From an uncultured Aquimarina sp. (lineage in GTDB: Bacteria > Bacteroidota > Bacteroidia > Flavobacteriales > Flavobacteriaceae), in contig CANMLL010000002.1 of NCBI GenBank assembly GCA_947498775.1, positions 1-64,000 of the forward strand: 64,000 nt of DNA. The letters run 5' to 3'. The first letter of the stretch is position 1; each line of letters opens with the position of its first letter. Shown in pieces: positions 57,048-64,000 of this stretch. The notes under the pieces were generated by a model. That model did not search any database. It was not told where the DNA came from and worked only from the letters and a program-made list of their open reading frames with translations. Made by a program: the position numbers and the translations under genes.

Positions 57048-60000
57048 TTAAAATTTTGCATTAAGTCCTATAGTAAAAGATTTAATATTTGGATAAGTTC
57101 CATAATCAAATCCACGATTGGTATTACCATCTCTATAACTTGCCTCGGGATCAGTACCTGGATAATCTGTAAATGTTAATAAATTTTGGCCACTAACAAA
57201 TACTCTGATCGCCTGTAGGCCGATCTTTGAAATGATTTCTTCTGGTAAACTATATCCCAATGAAAGGTTTTTTAGTCGCACATAACTACCATCATAAACA
57301 AACCTGGATGTAGGGCGCTTTTCTCTCGTTCTGGCCGATGGCACATTGGTGTTGGTATTGGTTGGTGTCCATACATCAAGTGCCTCTGTAGTGGCATTTG
57401 ATTGTCCGGAAGCCAATTCTAATAAAGTATAACTAAGAATATCACCTCCTACAGAAGCTTGAAAAAAGACATTCAAATCTAATCCTTTATATGTAAAGGT
57501 ATTATTAAGTCCCGCAATCCAATCCGGATTTGGGTCTCCTATAATTTTTCTGTCATCATTGTTGATTACGCTATCATTATTTAAATCAGTAAACAACTCA
57601 TCCCCAGGATCTTGAAATCCTTCATAACCGGCAGTCCCAGAAACAGGAGTACCCTGGTTAACACCTACATATTCGAACCCCCAAAAAACACCAACAGGCT
57701 CACCTTCTCTTAATAAATGTGTTTGATCTTGTAGGAAAGATCCTGGCGAGCTATTTAAAAATACATCCTGTCCGTTTACCAGTCTTTCAACCGTATTTCT
57801 ATTTCTAGACCAGTTAAAATTTGTTGTCCAGGTAAAATCCTCTCTAATAATATTCTTTGAATTGATGGAAATTTCAAATCCCTGATTGCGTATTTCACCA
57901 ACATTTCTTAAAACTTCAGGTCGAGTTCCAAAATATTCAGGATTAGATGGATCTCCTAAAATAACATCCTCTGTATCGATCTCGTAATAATCAAATGTTA
58001 ATGAAATACGTTGGTCAAAAAGACCTAAATCCATTCCTACATTAGTTTGATACGAAGATTCCCACTTTAAATCTGGATTTGCTAGTTGATCAGGTACAAA
58101 GGCATTTACCGTTTGATCACCTACTACCGAATAAATAGTACGATATTGTGCTAATGATTGATAAGGATCAATTGCTTGATTACCAGTTAGTCCATAACTA
58201 GCGCGTAACTTTAGATCTGAAATAGTATTACTATCCTCTAAAAATGCTTCATTAGAGATTCTCCATCCTATAGCTCCTGAAGGAAAGAAAGCATACTTTT
58301 CATTTTCGGAAAAAGCAGAGGATCCATCACGTCTAGCTGTAAACGTAAGTAAATATCTATCGTCATACTCATAATTCAACCTTCCGAATTGAGAGACAAT
58401 TTCTCGTTCTGTTAAAGCTGAGCTAGGAGGCAGTGGTGTTGATCCACTTCTTAAGTTACGGTATGAGAAATTATTTGATGGAAATCCTTGAGCGCCTGCA
58501 CTATAAAATTCAGATGTTTCCTTTTGATATGAATATCCTACAACAGCTTTTAGACTTCCCTTGCCAATTTGTGTTTGGTAGGTTAAATAATTTTCTGATA
58601 GTATATTTGTAAATTTAGAACTTTCCACATTAGCAATACCACCTTGGATTCCCGCAGTTGCTATTAATGTAGAAGGTCTGAATCTACCTCTTGTCTCGTT
58701 TATAGTATTAAATCCAAATGTCGTTTTAAAGGACAAGCCCTCAAATAATTCATAATCCCCATAAAAATTAGCTCTAAAATCATCTGTAATAGTTTCATCA
58801 ATAGTTTCTTGGGCTACAGCAACGGGATTATCAAAATCATCCCCTACTGTCTGCTGGGTATTAATACCTTGTGAATTTTGAACCCCAAGATCGGGTACAA
58901 ATCGATATGCCCCGATAATTACATCACCGTCTCCTCTACTACCATTAGCCGGCTGGCTAGCCACTCCGTTTTTGTTATTACGATTGCCAATAATATTAAA
59001 ACCAACTTTTAGCTTATCGGTCATTTGGGCATCTATATTGCTTAAAAACGAAAAACGTTCAAAGTCTGAATTAATAATAACCCCATCTTGTTTAAAATAA
59101 TTACCAGACATGTAATAATTTATTTTATCAGAACCACCAGAAAAAGAAACTTGATGATTTGCGGTGCTACCTGTTCTATAAATTAAATCCTGCCAATCTG
59201 TGTTCGCAGGCCCCTGAGCGTATCTCGGGTTGATCTGGCTATAATAATCAAAAAATTGATCTGCATTGAGTAGGTCAAGCTCTTCGGTTATCGTTTGTAT
59301 GGAGTAGTTAGAATTAACTTCTACTGCCATTTTGCCTTTTCGTCCTTTTTTTGTAGTTACTAAAATTACTCCTCCCGACCCCCTAGAACCGTAAATCGCT
59401 GTAGCAGAAGCATCCTTTAATATCTCCATAGAAGCAATATCTGAAACCAAAGGCATCTGTGCACCCACAAAACCATCAACAACAATAAGGGCGGCACTAT
59501 TAGAACCAATGGATGTATTACCTCGGATGTTTACCTGAATAGGAGCCCCCGGCTCTCCCCCATTATTAGATTGAACAGCTACCCCGGCAGCACGACCCTG
59601 CAATGCTTGTTCTGCATTCAATACGGGAAATGCATTTAGTTCTTCTGATTGTACAGAAGAAATAGACCCAGTGATATCACTCCTCCTCGTTGTTCCATAA
59701 CCAACTACCACAATTTGCTCCAATTCTTCAGTGTTAGGTATTAAGGATATATTAATATTTGTGGAGGTACCTACGCTAATTTCTTGTGTTTCGTACCCTA
59801 AATAGGAAAAAACCAGAATAGCATTTGATCCCGATACAGTAATCGTATAATTACCATCAAAATCGGTTGAAGTTCCATTAGTTGTTCCTTTCTCTAAAAT
59901 ATTTATTCCGGGAATTGGTATTCCTTTTTCGTCAGTGACCACCCCTGAGACAGTAACGTCCTGGGCAATAAATGTTAGATGAGGTGGACCATCTAGTTTA

Positions 60001-60140
60001 GAATTACTATTGTAAAAATCTGAGTGAGCGAAAACGAAAGCATTCCAAAAACACAGAACTACAATGATAATTAATTTTAAACTGTGGTTCTTACTTTGTG
60101 AACCATATGACAGTCTAGAAATATTGTTTTTGTTTTCCAT
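57048..60140 (-). CDS. SusC/RagA-family TonB-dependent transporter (second pair, no STN domain)
   Basis: This is a 1030-residue outer-membrane importer. A signal segment (about 20-39) leads directly to a carboxypeptidase-D-regulatory-like domain (about 60-135; TVSGVVTDEKGIPIPGINILEKG, FSYLGYETQEI), the plug (EQIVVVGYGTTRRSDITGSI, then DASATAIYGSRGSGGVILVTTKKG) and the barrel ending GLNAKF. Unlike the SusC at 2354, it has no STN domain and no sigma/FecR genes beside it. Its upstream region instead carries LacI-type operator-like sites at 60267-60280 and 60171-60184. Regulation by the LacI-family protein is therefore more likely. Confidence 0.95.
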   Translation of the reverse strand: MENKNNISRLSYGSQSKNHSLKLIIIVVLCFWNAFVFAHSDFYNSNSKLDGPPHLTFIAQDVTVSGVVTDEKGIPIPGINILEKGTTNGTSTDFDGNYTITVSGSNAILVFSYLGYETQEISVGTSTNINISLIPNTEELEQIVVVGYGTTRRSDITGSISSVQSEELNAFPVLNAEQALQGRAAGVAVQSNNGGEPGAPIQVNIRGNTSIGSNSAALIVVDGFVGAQMPLVSDIASMEILKDASATAIYGSRGSGGVILVTTKKGRKGKMAVEVNSNYSIQTITEELDLLNADQFFDYYSQINPRYAQGPANTDWQDLIYRTGSTANHQVSFSGGSDKINYYMSGNYFKQDGVIINSDFERFSFLSNIDAQMTDKLKVGFNIIGNRNNKNGVASQPANGSRGDGDVIIGAYRFVPDLGVQNSQGINTQQTVGDDFDNPVAVAQETIDETITDDFRANFYGDYELFEGLSFKTTFGFNTINETRGRFRPSTLIATAGIQGGIANVESSKFTNILSENYLTYQTQIGKGSLKAVVGYSYQKETSEFYSAGAQGFPSNNFSYRNLRSGSTPLPPSSALTEREIVSQFGRLNYEYDDRYLLTFTARRDGSSAFSENEKYAFFPSGAIGWRISNEAFLEDSNTISDLKLRASYGLTGNQAIDPYQSLAQYRTIYSVVGDQTVNAFVPDQLANPDLKWESSYQTNVGMDLGLFDQRISLTFDYYEIDTEDVILGDPSNPEYFGTRPEVLRNVGEIRNQGFEISINSKNIIREDFTWTTNFNWSRNRNTVERLVNGQDVFLNSSPGSFLQDQTHLLREGEPVGVFWGFEYVGVNQGTPVSGTAGYEGFQDPGDELFTDLNNDSVINNDDRKIIGDPNPDWIAGLNNTFTYKGLDLNVFFQASVGGDILSYTLLELASGQSNATTEALDVWTPTNTNTNVPSARTREKRPTSRFVYDGSYVRLKNLSLGYSLPEEIISKIGLQAIRVFVSGQNLLTFTDYPGTDPEASYRDGNTNRGFDYGTYPNIKSFTIGLNAKF

Positions 60141-60170
60141 AATATAACAGAATTGATTAAGAAGTTGTTA

Positions 60171-60184
60171 GTTAAACGATTCTT
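60171..60184. promoter_or_regulatory. Degenerate operator-like half-site before susC2
   Basis: gttaaacgattctt has the left half of the consensus palindrome intact (gttaaacg) and a degenerate right half. It lies 31 bp before the susC2 ATG and forms an inverted repeat with 60198-60205. Confidence 0.35.
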
Positions 60185-60266
60185 TAAGTATTCCTAAAAT
60201 CGTTTGGATATACGTTAATGTTTAACCTTAAAGTAAATGTTTTGTTAAATTTTTAATAAAAGTATG

Positions 60267-60280
60267 CTTAAACGTTTAAA
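60267..60280. promoter_or_regulatory. Operator-like site before susC2
   Basis: cttaaacgtttaaa matches 12 of 14 bases of the perfect palindromes at 23073 and 49339, including the full 12-bp core ttaaacgtttaa. It lies 127 bp before the susC2 start. Confidence 0.6.
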
Positions 60281-60444
60281 CAAACAAATAAAAAACATCA
60301 AAATTTAAAATTTTAACAAAAATAGTCTTAAAAAATTATTGTAATCTGTGTGATTTTATGAATAAATTGCACCTATAACAAAAGAATTTATAAAATTATA
60401 CAGGATCATGTAATAACGATAGATGTCAAATACGGGAGAGATCT

Positions 60445-61868
60445 TTATTTCTCGAAATTGGCAGCTGTTCTATTTTCCATGCCTTCACTATCAGTTAGCG
60501 AATCACCTAATTGACATTTCATATCCTTAGCCAATACCTCAATTTCATTAACAATTTCAGGATAAAGATGGGCTATATTTTTTGATTCTCTTATATCATT
60601 GGACAAATCATACAATTCAATTTCTTTAACCTCAGCCTCATTATATTTCCCCGGTATTCCATTGCTTCCCGTATCCTGACCCTTCATTGTTTTGTATGTA
60701 TGTGGAAAATATAGTTTCCATTTACCAAATCTGATAGCCTGCAATTCATTATACCCATGATAAAAGAAATAGGCTTTATGTGGACTTTCTGAATTCTTTC
60801 CAGAAAAGATGTTCCAAGCACTTTTCCCATCTATCTTTAATTTTGGCAAATTATCATCGGTAATTTCGGCAATAGTTGGTAAGATATCAATTGCCATTAT
60901 AGGTGTTTTTACGGATAACCCTGCTGGGATTTTATTAGGAAATCGTGCAATAAAGGGCACTCTATGCACACCTTCCCAAGTAGTAGTTTCCCTTACGTAA
61001 AGGTTCTGCACTTCCGGCATGATTCCCATAAGATAGCCATGGACCGTTATCTGAGGTAAAAATGACCAGTGTATTTTGATCTAAATCATTCTCTTTCAAA
61101 GTATCTAATATTTGACCTACAGACCAATCGATTTCCATAATAACGTCTCCATAGAGACCATTTGCTGGTTTACCCTTAAATTTATCTGACACTTGTAATG
61201 GAACATGAGGTTGTGGATGAGGAACATATAAGAAAAAAGGACTGTTTTTATGTCTCTTTATAAAATTTATACTCTTTTCAGTGATCAACGTGGTTAAATT
61301 AGATTGGTCAATCAGGGTATCTACGACCTCCCTGTTATTATACAAAGGTAACGGGTCAAAATCAAATCCAGACCATGTATTTTTAGGCCACATATCATTT
61401 GAATACGGTATTCCGAAGAATTCGTCAAATCCGTGTTGATTTGGCATCAATTCAGGAACATGACCAAGATGCCATTTCCCGAAAACCCCAGTTTTATACC
61501 CCTTCTCCTTTAACATCTCAGCGATTGTAGTTTCTTCAGGATTAAGCCCTTTTTTGCTATCCGGCATGAGCGCATAATGAATATCTACCCTGTTAGAATA
61601 GAATAACATCCTGTTAAAATACTTGCCCGAGACGCAGAACAAATGGACTGAGTGGCATAAAAATCTGTAAGTGCGAGACCTTCATTTGCCATTGCATCCA
61701 TATTAAGTGTCTTTATTGATGAGCCATAGACACCTACGTCGGCATACCCTTGATCATCTGTAAGAATTAAAACTATATTTGGTAATCGGGTAATCCGCTT
61801 TTCTTCCTTTATTCTTGTACAAGAAATTAAAACCAGAAAAACGATAAGACTAAAAAAACCTTGTTCAT
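60445..61868 (-). pseudogene. S1-family sulfatase, broken by three frameshifts
   Basis: Joined across frames, this is a complete S1 sulfatase: a lipoprotein-type signal (MNKVFF...LISCTR) from ATG 61868, PNIVLILTDDQGYADVG, the formylglycine motif CSASRASILTG, GKWHLGHVPE, FTSDNGPWLSYGNHAG, and TTTWEGVHRVPFIARFP to the end. The reading frame breaks three times. The first is in a 7-base T run (61852-61858), where one more T restores the signal peptide. The second is at a 5-bp tandem duplication (agaatagaat, 61595-61604) just after the active-site motif. The third is a 1-nt change in the tttccc tract near 60987-60992. Because every domain is still readable, inactivation looks recent. It lies upstream of susC2 in the same orientation, with an operator-like site just before its start. 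Confidence 0.85.
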
Positions 61869-61875
61869 TGAATTG

Positions 61876-61889
61876 TTTTAACGTTTAAC
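61876..61889. promoter_or_regulatory. Operator-like site before the sulfatase pseudogene
   Basis: ttttaacgtttaac matches 12 of 14 bases of the consensus palindrome. It ends 8 bp upstream of the pseudogene's ATG, so a bound repressor would overlap the translation start region of the former gene. Confidence 0.5.
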
Positions 61890-61993
61890 CAAATATACCT
61901 AAACTTTTATCGAAAAAATTTATTAAAACTTAAAAATGTATGTTTAAAAGAATTGTATTTTGAATTTTTGAGAAGATAACTAATTTTACATTT

Positions 61994-62953
61994 CTATAAT
62001 CTATAAATTTCTTTACGAACTAATTCCATTAAATCCATATATCGTTCGTCATTCATTAATTTTCTATACTTACTTCTATCCAGTTTGTCTACCAGATTCC
62101 ATATAGCTAAATTCATTTTAGCATGCTCTGTAAAAAATCCAATCATATCAAAAATTCTAGGAGAAGCATCAGCAGTAAAATATTTATCGTAACCAAATTC
62201 TTTTGCATAAAAAAGAAATTCTACTGTATGCAAAAAGTTTCTGGATCCCGAAATTAAATCCCAATCAAAATTAAAATCATTATCATTAGTATGCAGATAA
62301 TAATCGATACCAGTTTCTTCACATAAAGCCAGTACTTGTGCAGGATTTTCCTTTGCCAATAAAGAATGTCCAAAATCGATGGTAACACCGGTCGCCTTAT
62401 TGCCAACATCTTTGAGAAATAAAATGGTCTTAGCACAAGTATCCAGCTGGCAATGTACACGTGTTTCATTAATTTTATATTCTATAAATAAGGGTATTTC
62501 TGGCAAGTAATCCGCTGCTTCTTCTACCGCTTCAATCATATTACGCCAAGCCTTGGGATAATCTACCTGAAATAGATTATCATATCCGTCGGATAAAGGA
62601 CAACAAGTAACCAAAGGAGCTCCTACTGCTTTAGCATACTCTTTTGCTTTTTTTATAATATTAATTGCTCCTTTTCTTAATTCAGGATTGGATCTTGATA
62701 ACGCTCCTGGGACCCACTGTGTTTCTTTCTTGATATTGGCGTTTATTGCTGCGAACTTAAGATTGAATTCATTCATCAACCTTTGAGTTTCCTGAACTTC
62801 GCCAGTTTCATAAGGATATACGATCTCGACCCCATCTACTCCGGGTATTTTACAAATAAGTTCCAGCCGTTCTTTTAGTGTTGTACTTTGGTGATATTCA
62901 GAAAATCTATCTTGTGTTTTGCTTAAAAATGCTGTAATGATGCTTTGTTTCAT
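61994..62953 (-). CDS. Sugar phosphate isomerase/epimerase-like TIM-barrel protein
   Basis: This 319-residue cytoplasmic protein of the xylose-isomerase-like/AP-endonuclease-2 fold shows GVDGVEIVYPYETGE, KFAAINANIKKE, GAPLVTCCPLSDGYDN, PLFIEYKINETRVHC (a likely metal-binding Glu), GVTIDFGHSLLAKENP (Asp and His metal ligands), YYLHTNDND and the final KYFTADASPR. The metal-site pattern is that of ketose epimerases and rhamnose-isomerase-like enzymes. The specific sugar is not clear. It precedes the sulfatase pseudogene and follows the lyxose-isomerase-like gene by 55 bp, so it probably belongs to a catabolic operon entering from the right. Confidence 0.75.
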   Translation of the reverse strand: MKQSIITAFLSKTQDRFSEYHQSTTLKERLELICKIPGVDGVEIVYPYETGEVQETQRLMNEFNLKFAAINANIKKETQWVPGALSRSNPELRKGAINIIKKAKEYAKAVGAPLVTCCPLSDGYDNLFQVDYPKAWRNMIEAVEEAADYLPEIPLFIEYKINETRVHCQLDTCAKTILFLKDVGNKATGVTIDFGHSLLAKENPAQVLALCEETGIDYYLHTNDNDFNFDWDLISGSRNFLHTVEFLFYAKEFGYDKYFTADASPRIFDMIGFFTEHAKMNLAIWNLVDKLDRSKYRKLMNDERYMDLMELVRKEIYRL

Positions 62954-63008
62954 TTGTTAAAATTTAATGATTCTTGAATTTTAGTTGTAAGATCCTAATA
63001 TCCCATTT

Positions 63009-63551
63009 TTAATATCGAATAATTGTCTCCCTAACTACATTAGGATCTGTAAATTGGTCTAGTGTATCTCTTACTTTAGTTGAAAAAGAGTACATCACGG
63101 CACCTTTTTCTCCTGCTTGAAACCAATGTTTAGTACCAGCGGGCAATATCAATTGATCTCCAGGACTCAGTACCACCTCGTGCCGCATTGTGTAACAGTT
63201 CTCCTTACCTTTTACAATGAAACCATGTTTTATGGTATCTTCTCCTGGAATATAGAAGAATAGATCACCCGCTATGGCTCTTATCACTTCTTCTTTACCA
63301 GGATCATCACCAACAGGAGGATGCCAGTGCTCTGGTTCTGTTTGATTAGGTAATAACACTAGTATTTTACAAGCCATGCGGTCTGTTTCAAACAAAGTAA
63401 GAATTTGCACTCCTTCTTTTTTTAATTGGCTTAACCCAAAATCAGCAGCTTTTATATTTTCTTTATCTTTTTTAGTAATGAAGATGCCTGCATCTTCAAT
63501 CATTTTGATTGATCTGGCACATACTTCATCAAATTCTTTTTTTAAAATCAT
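63009..63551 (-). CDS. D-lyxose ketol-isomerase family cupin
   Basis: This 180-residue cupin has the size and pattern of D-lyxose isomerases: MILKKEFDEVCARSI, KAADFGLSQLKKEGVQIL, the metal site EHWHPPVGDDPGKEEVIR, SPGDQLILPAGTKHWFQAG and the FTDP near the end. The enzyme interconverts D-lyxose and D-xylulose, and often D-mannose and D-fructose. I chose ATG 63551 rather than the in-frame ATG at 63611, which overlaps the transporter gene and adds unrelated residues. It starts 17 bp after the MFS gene, so it is in one operon with it. Confidence 0.85.
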   Translation of the reverse strand: MILKKEFDEVCARSIKMIEDAGIFITKKDKENIKAADFGLSQLKKEGVQILTLFETDRMACKILVLLPNQTEPEHWHPPVGDDPGKEEVIRAIAGDLFFYIPGEDTIKHGFIVKGKENCYTMRHEVVLSPGDQLILPAGTKHWFQAGEKGAVMYSFSTKVRDTLDQFTDPNVVRETIIRY

Positions 63552-63568
63552 AATTTCGGAATTAACTA

Positions 63569-64000
63569 TTAGATTAATTGCAGCTGTTTTTCTGGTTTTA
63601 CAAACATCCATAAAACTACAGCCAACATATTGAGACCAGCTGCCAAGAAAAAGAAAGGGATTTCAGATCCTGTAAACTCAAGCATATAAGGAAAGGCCAG
63701 TGCCGTAACAAACGATCCGATATTACCAGCCATATTCATCGTACCACTTACTGCACCAGAAAATTGTTTACCTACGTCAACACAGGTCGACCAGGAAGGA
63801 CTTAATGTCATATCTGCCCCAAAAATTGCCAGTGATAAAAATACCATCGCACCAGTTACATCGGTCATGTATGTGCTACTTACAATACCAATTGAAGCTA
63901 GTAAAAAACCGAGTATTGCGGGTAATTTTCTGGAGAGAGACCATTTCTTTCTTTTATAAATCCAGTCAACCATAAATCCCGAACACCAATTACCTAAGGC
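63569..64000 (-). CDS. MFS transporter (ACS/hexuronate-type), cut by the window edge
   Basis: This is the C-terminal part of a major-facilitator carrier; the frame is open to the right edge (reading ALGNWCSGFMVDW at the limit). About five hydrophobic segments are seen, with FMVDWIYKRKKWSLSRKLPAI, DMTLSPSWSTCVDVGKQFSGAVSGTMNMAGNIGSF and a charged tail. The serine/glycine-rich GAVSGTMNMAGN block is typical of the anion:cation symporter group that includes ExuT and DgoT, so uptake of a hexuronate or similar acid sugar is likely. It precedes the lyxose-isomerase-like gene by 17 bp. Confidence 0.75.
   Translation of the reverse strand, partial: ALGNWCSGFMVDWIYKRKKWSLSRKLPAILGFLLASIGIVSSTYMTDVTGAMVFLSLAIFGADMTLSPSWSTCVDVGKQFSGAVSGTMNMAGNIGSFVTALAFPYMLEFTGSEIPFFFLAAGLNMLAVVLWMFVKPEKQLQLI

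Larger units (their letters stand above)
60141..60444. other. 304-bp gap upstream of susC2
   Basis: The gap is AT-rich and has no gene. It holds the operator-like sites listed at 60171 and 60267 and an 8-bp inverted repeat (aaacgatt 60174-60181 / aatcgttt 60198-60205). These probably form the susC2 promoter region; I could not fix a -7/-33 pair. Confidence 0.55.

Noticed and set aside
60198-60205. Further operator copy at aatcgttt
   Set aside because: Only half of the palindrome fits (7 of 14 bases); treated as the partner arm of the inverted repeat with 60174-60181.
60445-61642. Two separate small sulfatase-like proteins
   Set aside because: They are consecutive pieces of one sulfatase in different frames, overlapping only by the frameshift; neither has a complete active site.

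Overview
The window is AT-rich DNA from a member of the Bacteroidota, most likely a marine member of the Flavobacteriaceae. The signs are two SusC/SusD pairs, an ECF sigma/FecR pair of the Bacteroidetes type, many lipoprotein signal peptides, and three large secreted proteins ending in type IX secretion (T9SS) sorting domains. There are no rRNA or tRNA genes, no CRISPR array and no phage genes. Almost the whole window is a large carbohydrate-utilisation region: polysaccharide lyases, glycoside hydrolases, sulfatases, sugar transporters and sugar isomerases or kinases.

Layout. (1) 299-20518: a divergent ECF sigma factor (-) and FecR-like anti-sigma factor (+), then a + strand run: SusC with an STN signalling domain, SusD, two tandem GH39-like enzymes (the first with about 1000 extra residues of accessory domains), an alginate-lyase-fold/GH88 fusion, a GH50/agarase-like enzyme, a GH2 beta-glucuronidase-like enzyme and an S1 sulfatase. 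(2) 20636-21174: a decayed IS200-like element. (3) 21219-25442: kduI and ribokinase (-), divergent from a DMT-type permease and a GH88 (+). (4) 25588-38005: an eight-gene - strand operon with fucI first, then an AraB-type kinase, a cytoplasmic beta-helix enzyme, GH130, an MFS transporter, a GHL6-like lipoprotein, a nucleoside-hydrolase-like lipoprotein and a FucP-type permease. It is preceded by a LacI-family regulator (38161-39183). (5) 39421-55038: a GH3 / beta-helix-CBM / BNR_4-CBM operon (-), a divergent GH3 (+) and a LacZ-like GH2 (-). (6) 55481-63973 and on to the edge: a second SusC/SusD pair, a sulfatase pseudogene, two sugar isomerase-like genes and an MFS transporter cut by the window edge.

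How it fits together. Secreted or surface lyases and hydrolases would cut a uronic-acid-containing, probably sulfated polysaccharide, and the SusC/D pairs would import the pieces. GH88, GH2, GH3, GH39-like and sulfatase enzymes would trim them in the periplasm. Sugars would enter through FucP, the DMT permease and the MFS carriers. Unsaturated uronate released by GH88 would go to KduI; fucose- or arabinose-type sugars to FucI and the FGGY kinase; lyxose/mannose-type sugars to the isomerase at 63 kb; ribose to RbsK. Ulvan-type or another glucuronate/xylose-rich algal polysaccharide is a reasonable guess, but it is inference.

Two control systems are visible. The first half has the sigma/FecR/STN trans-envelope circuit and a possible antisense sRNA at the first susC. 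The second half carries a repeated palindrome (gttaaacgtttaac and close variants) upstream of kduI, rbsK/permease, fucI, the two GH3 genes, susC2 and the sulfatase pseudogene. This fits the LacI-type regulator encoded in the middle. Decay is also visible: the sulfatase at 60-62 kb carries three frameshifts, the IS200 transposase one, and kduI has no ordinary start codon.
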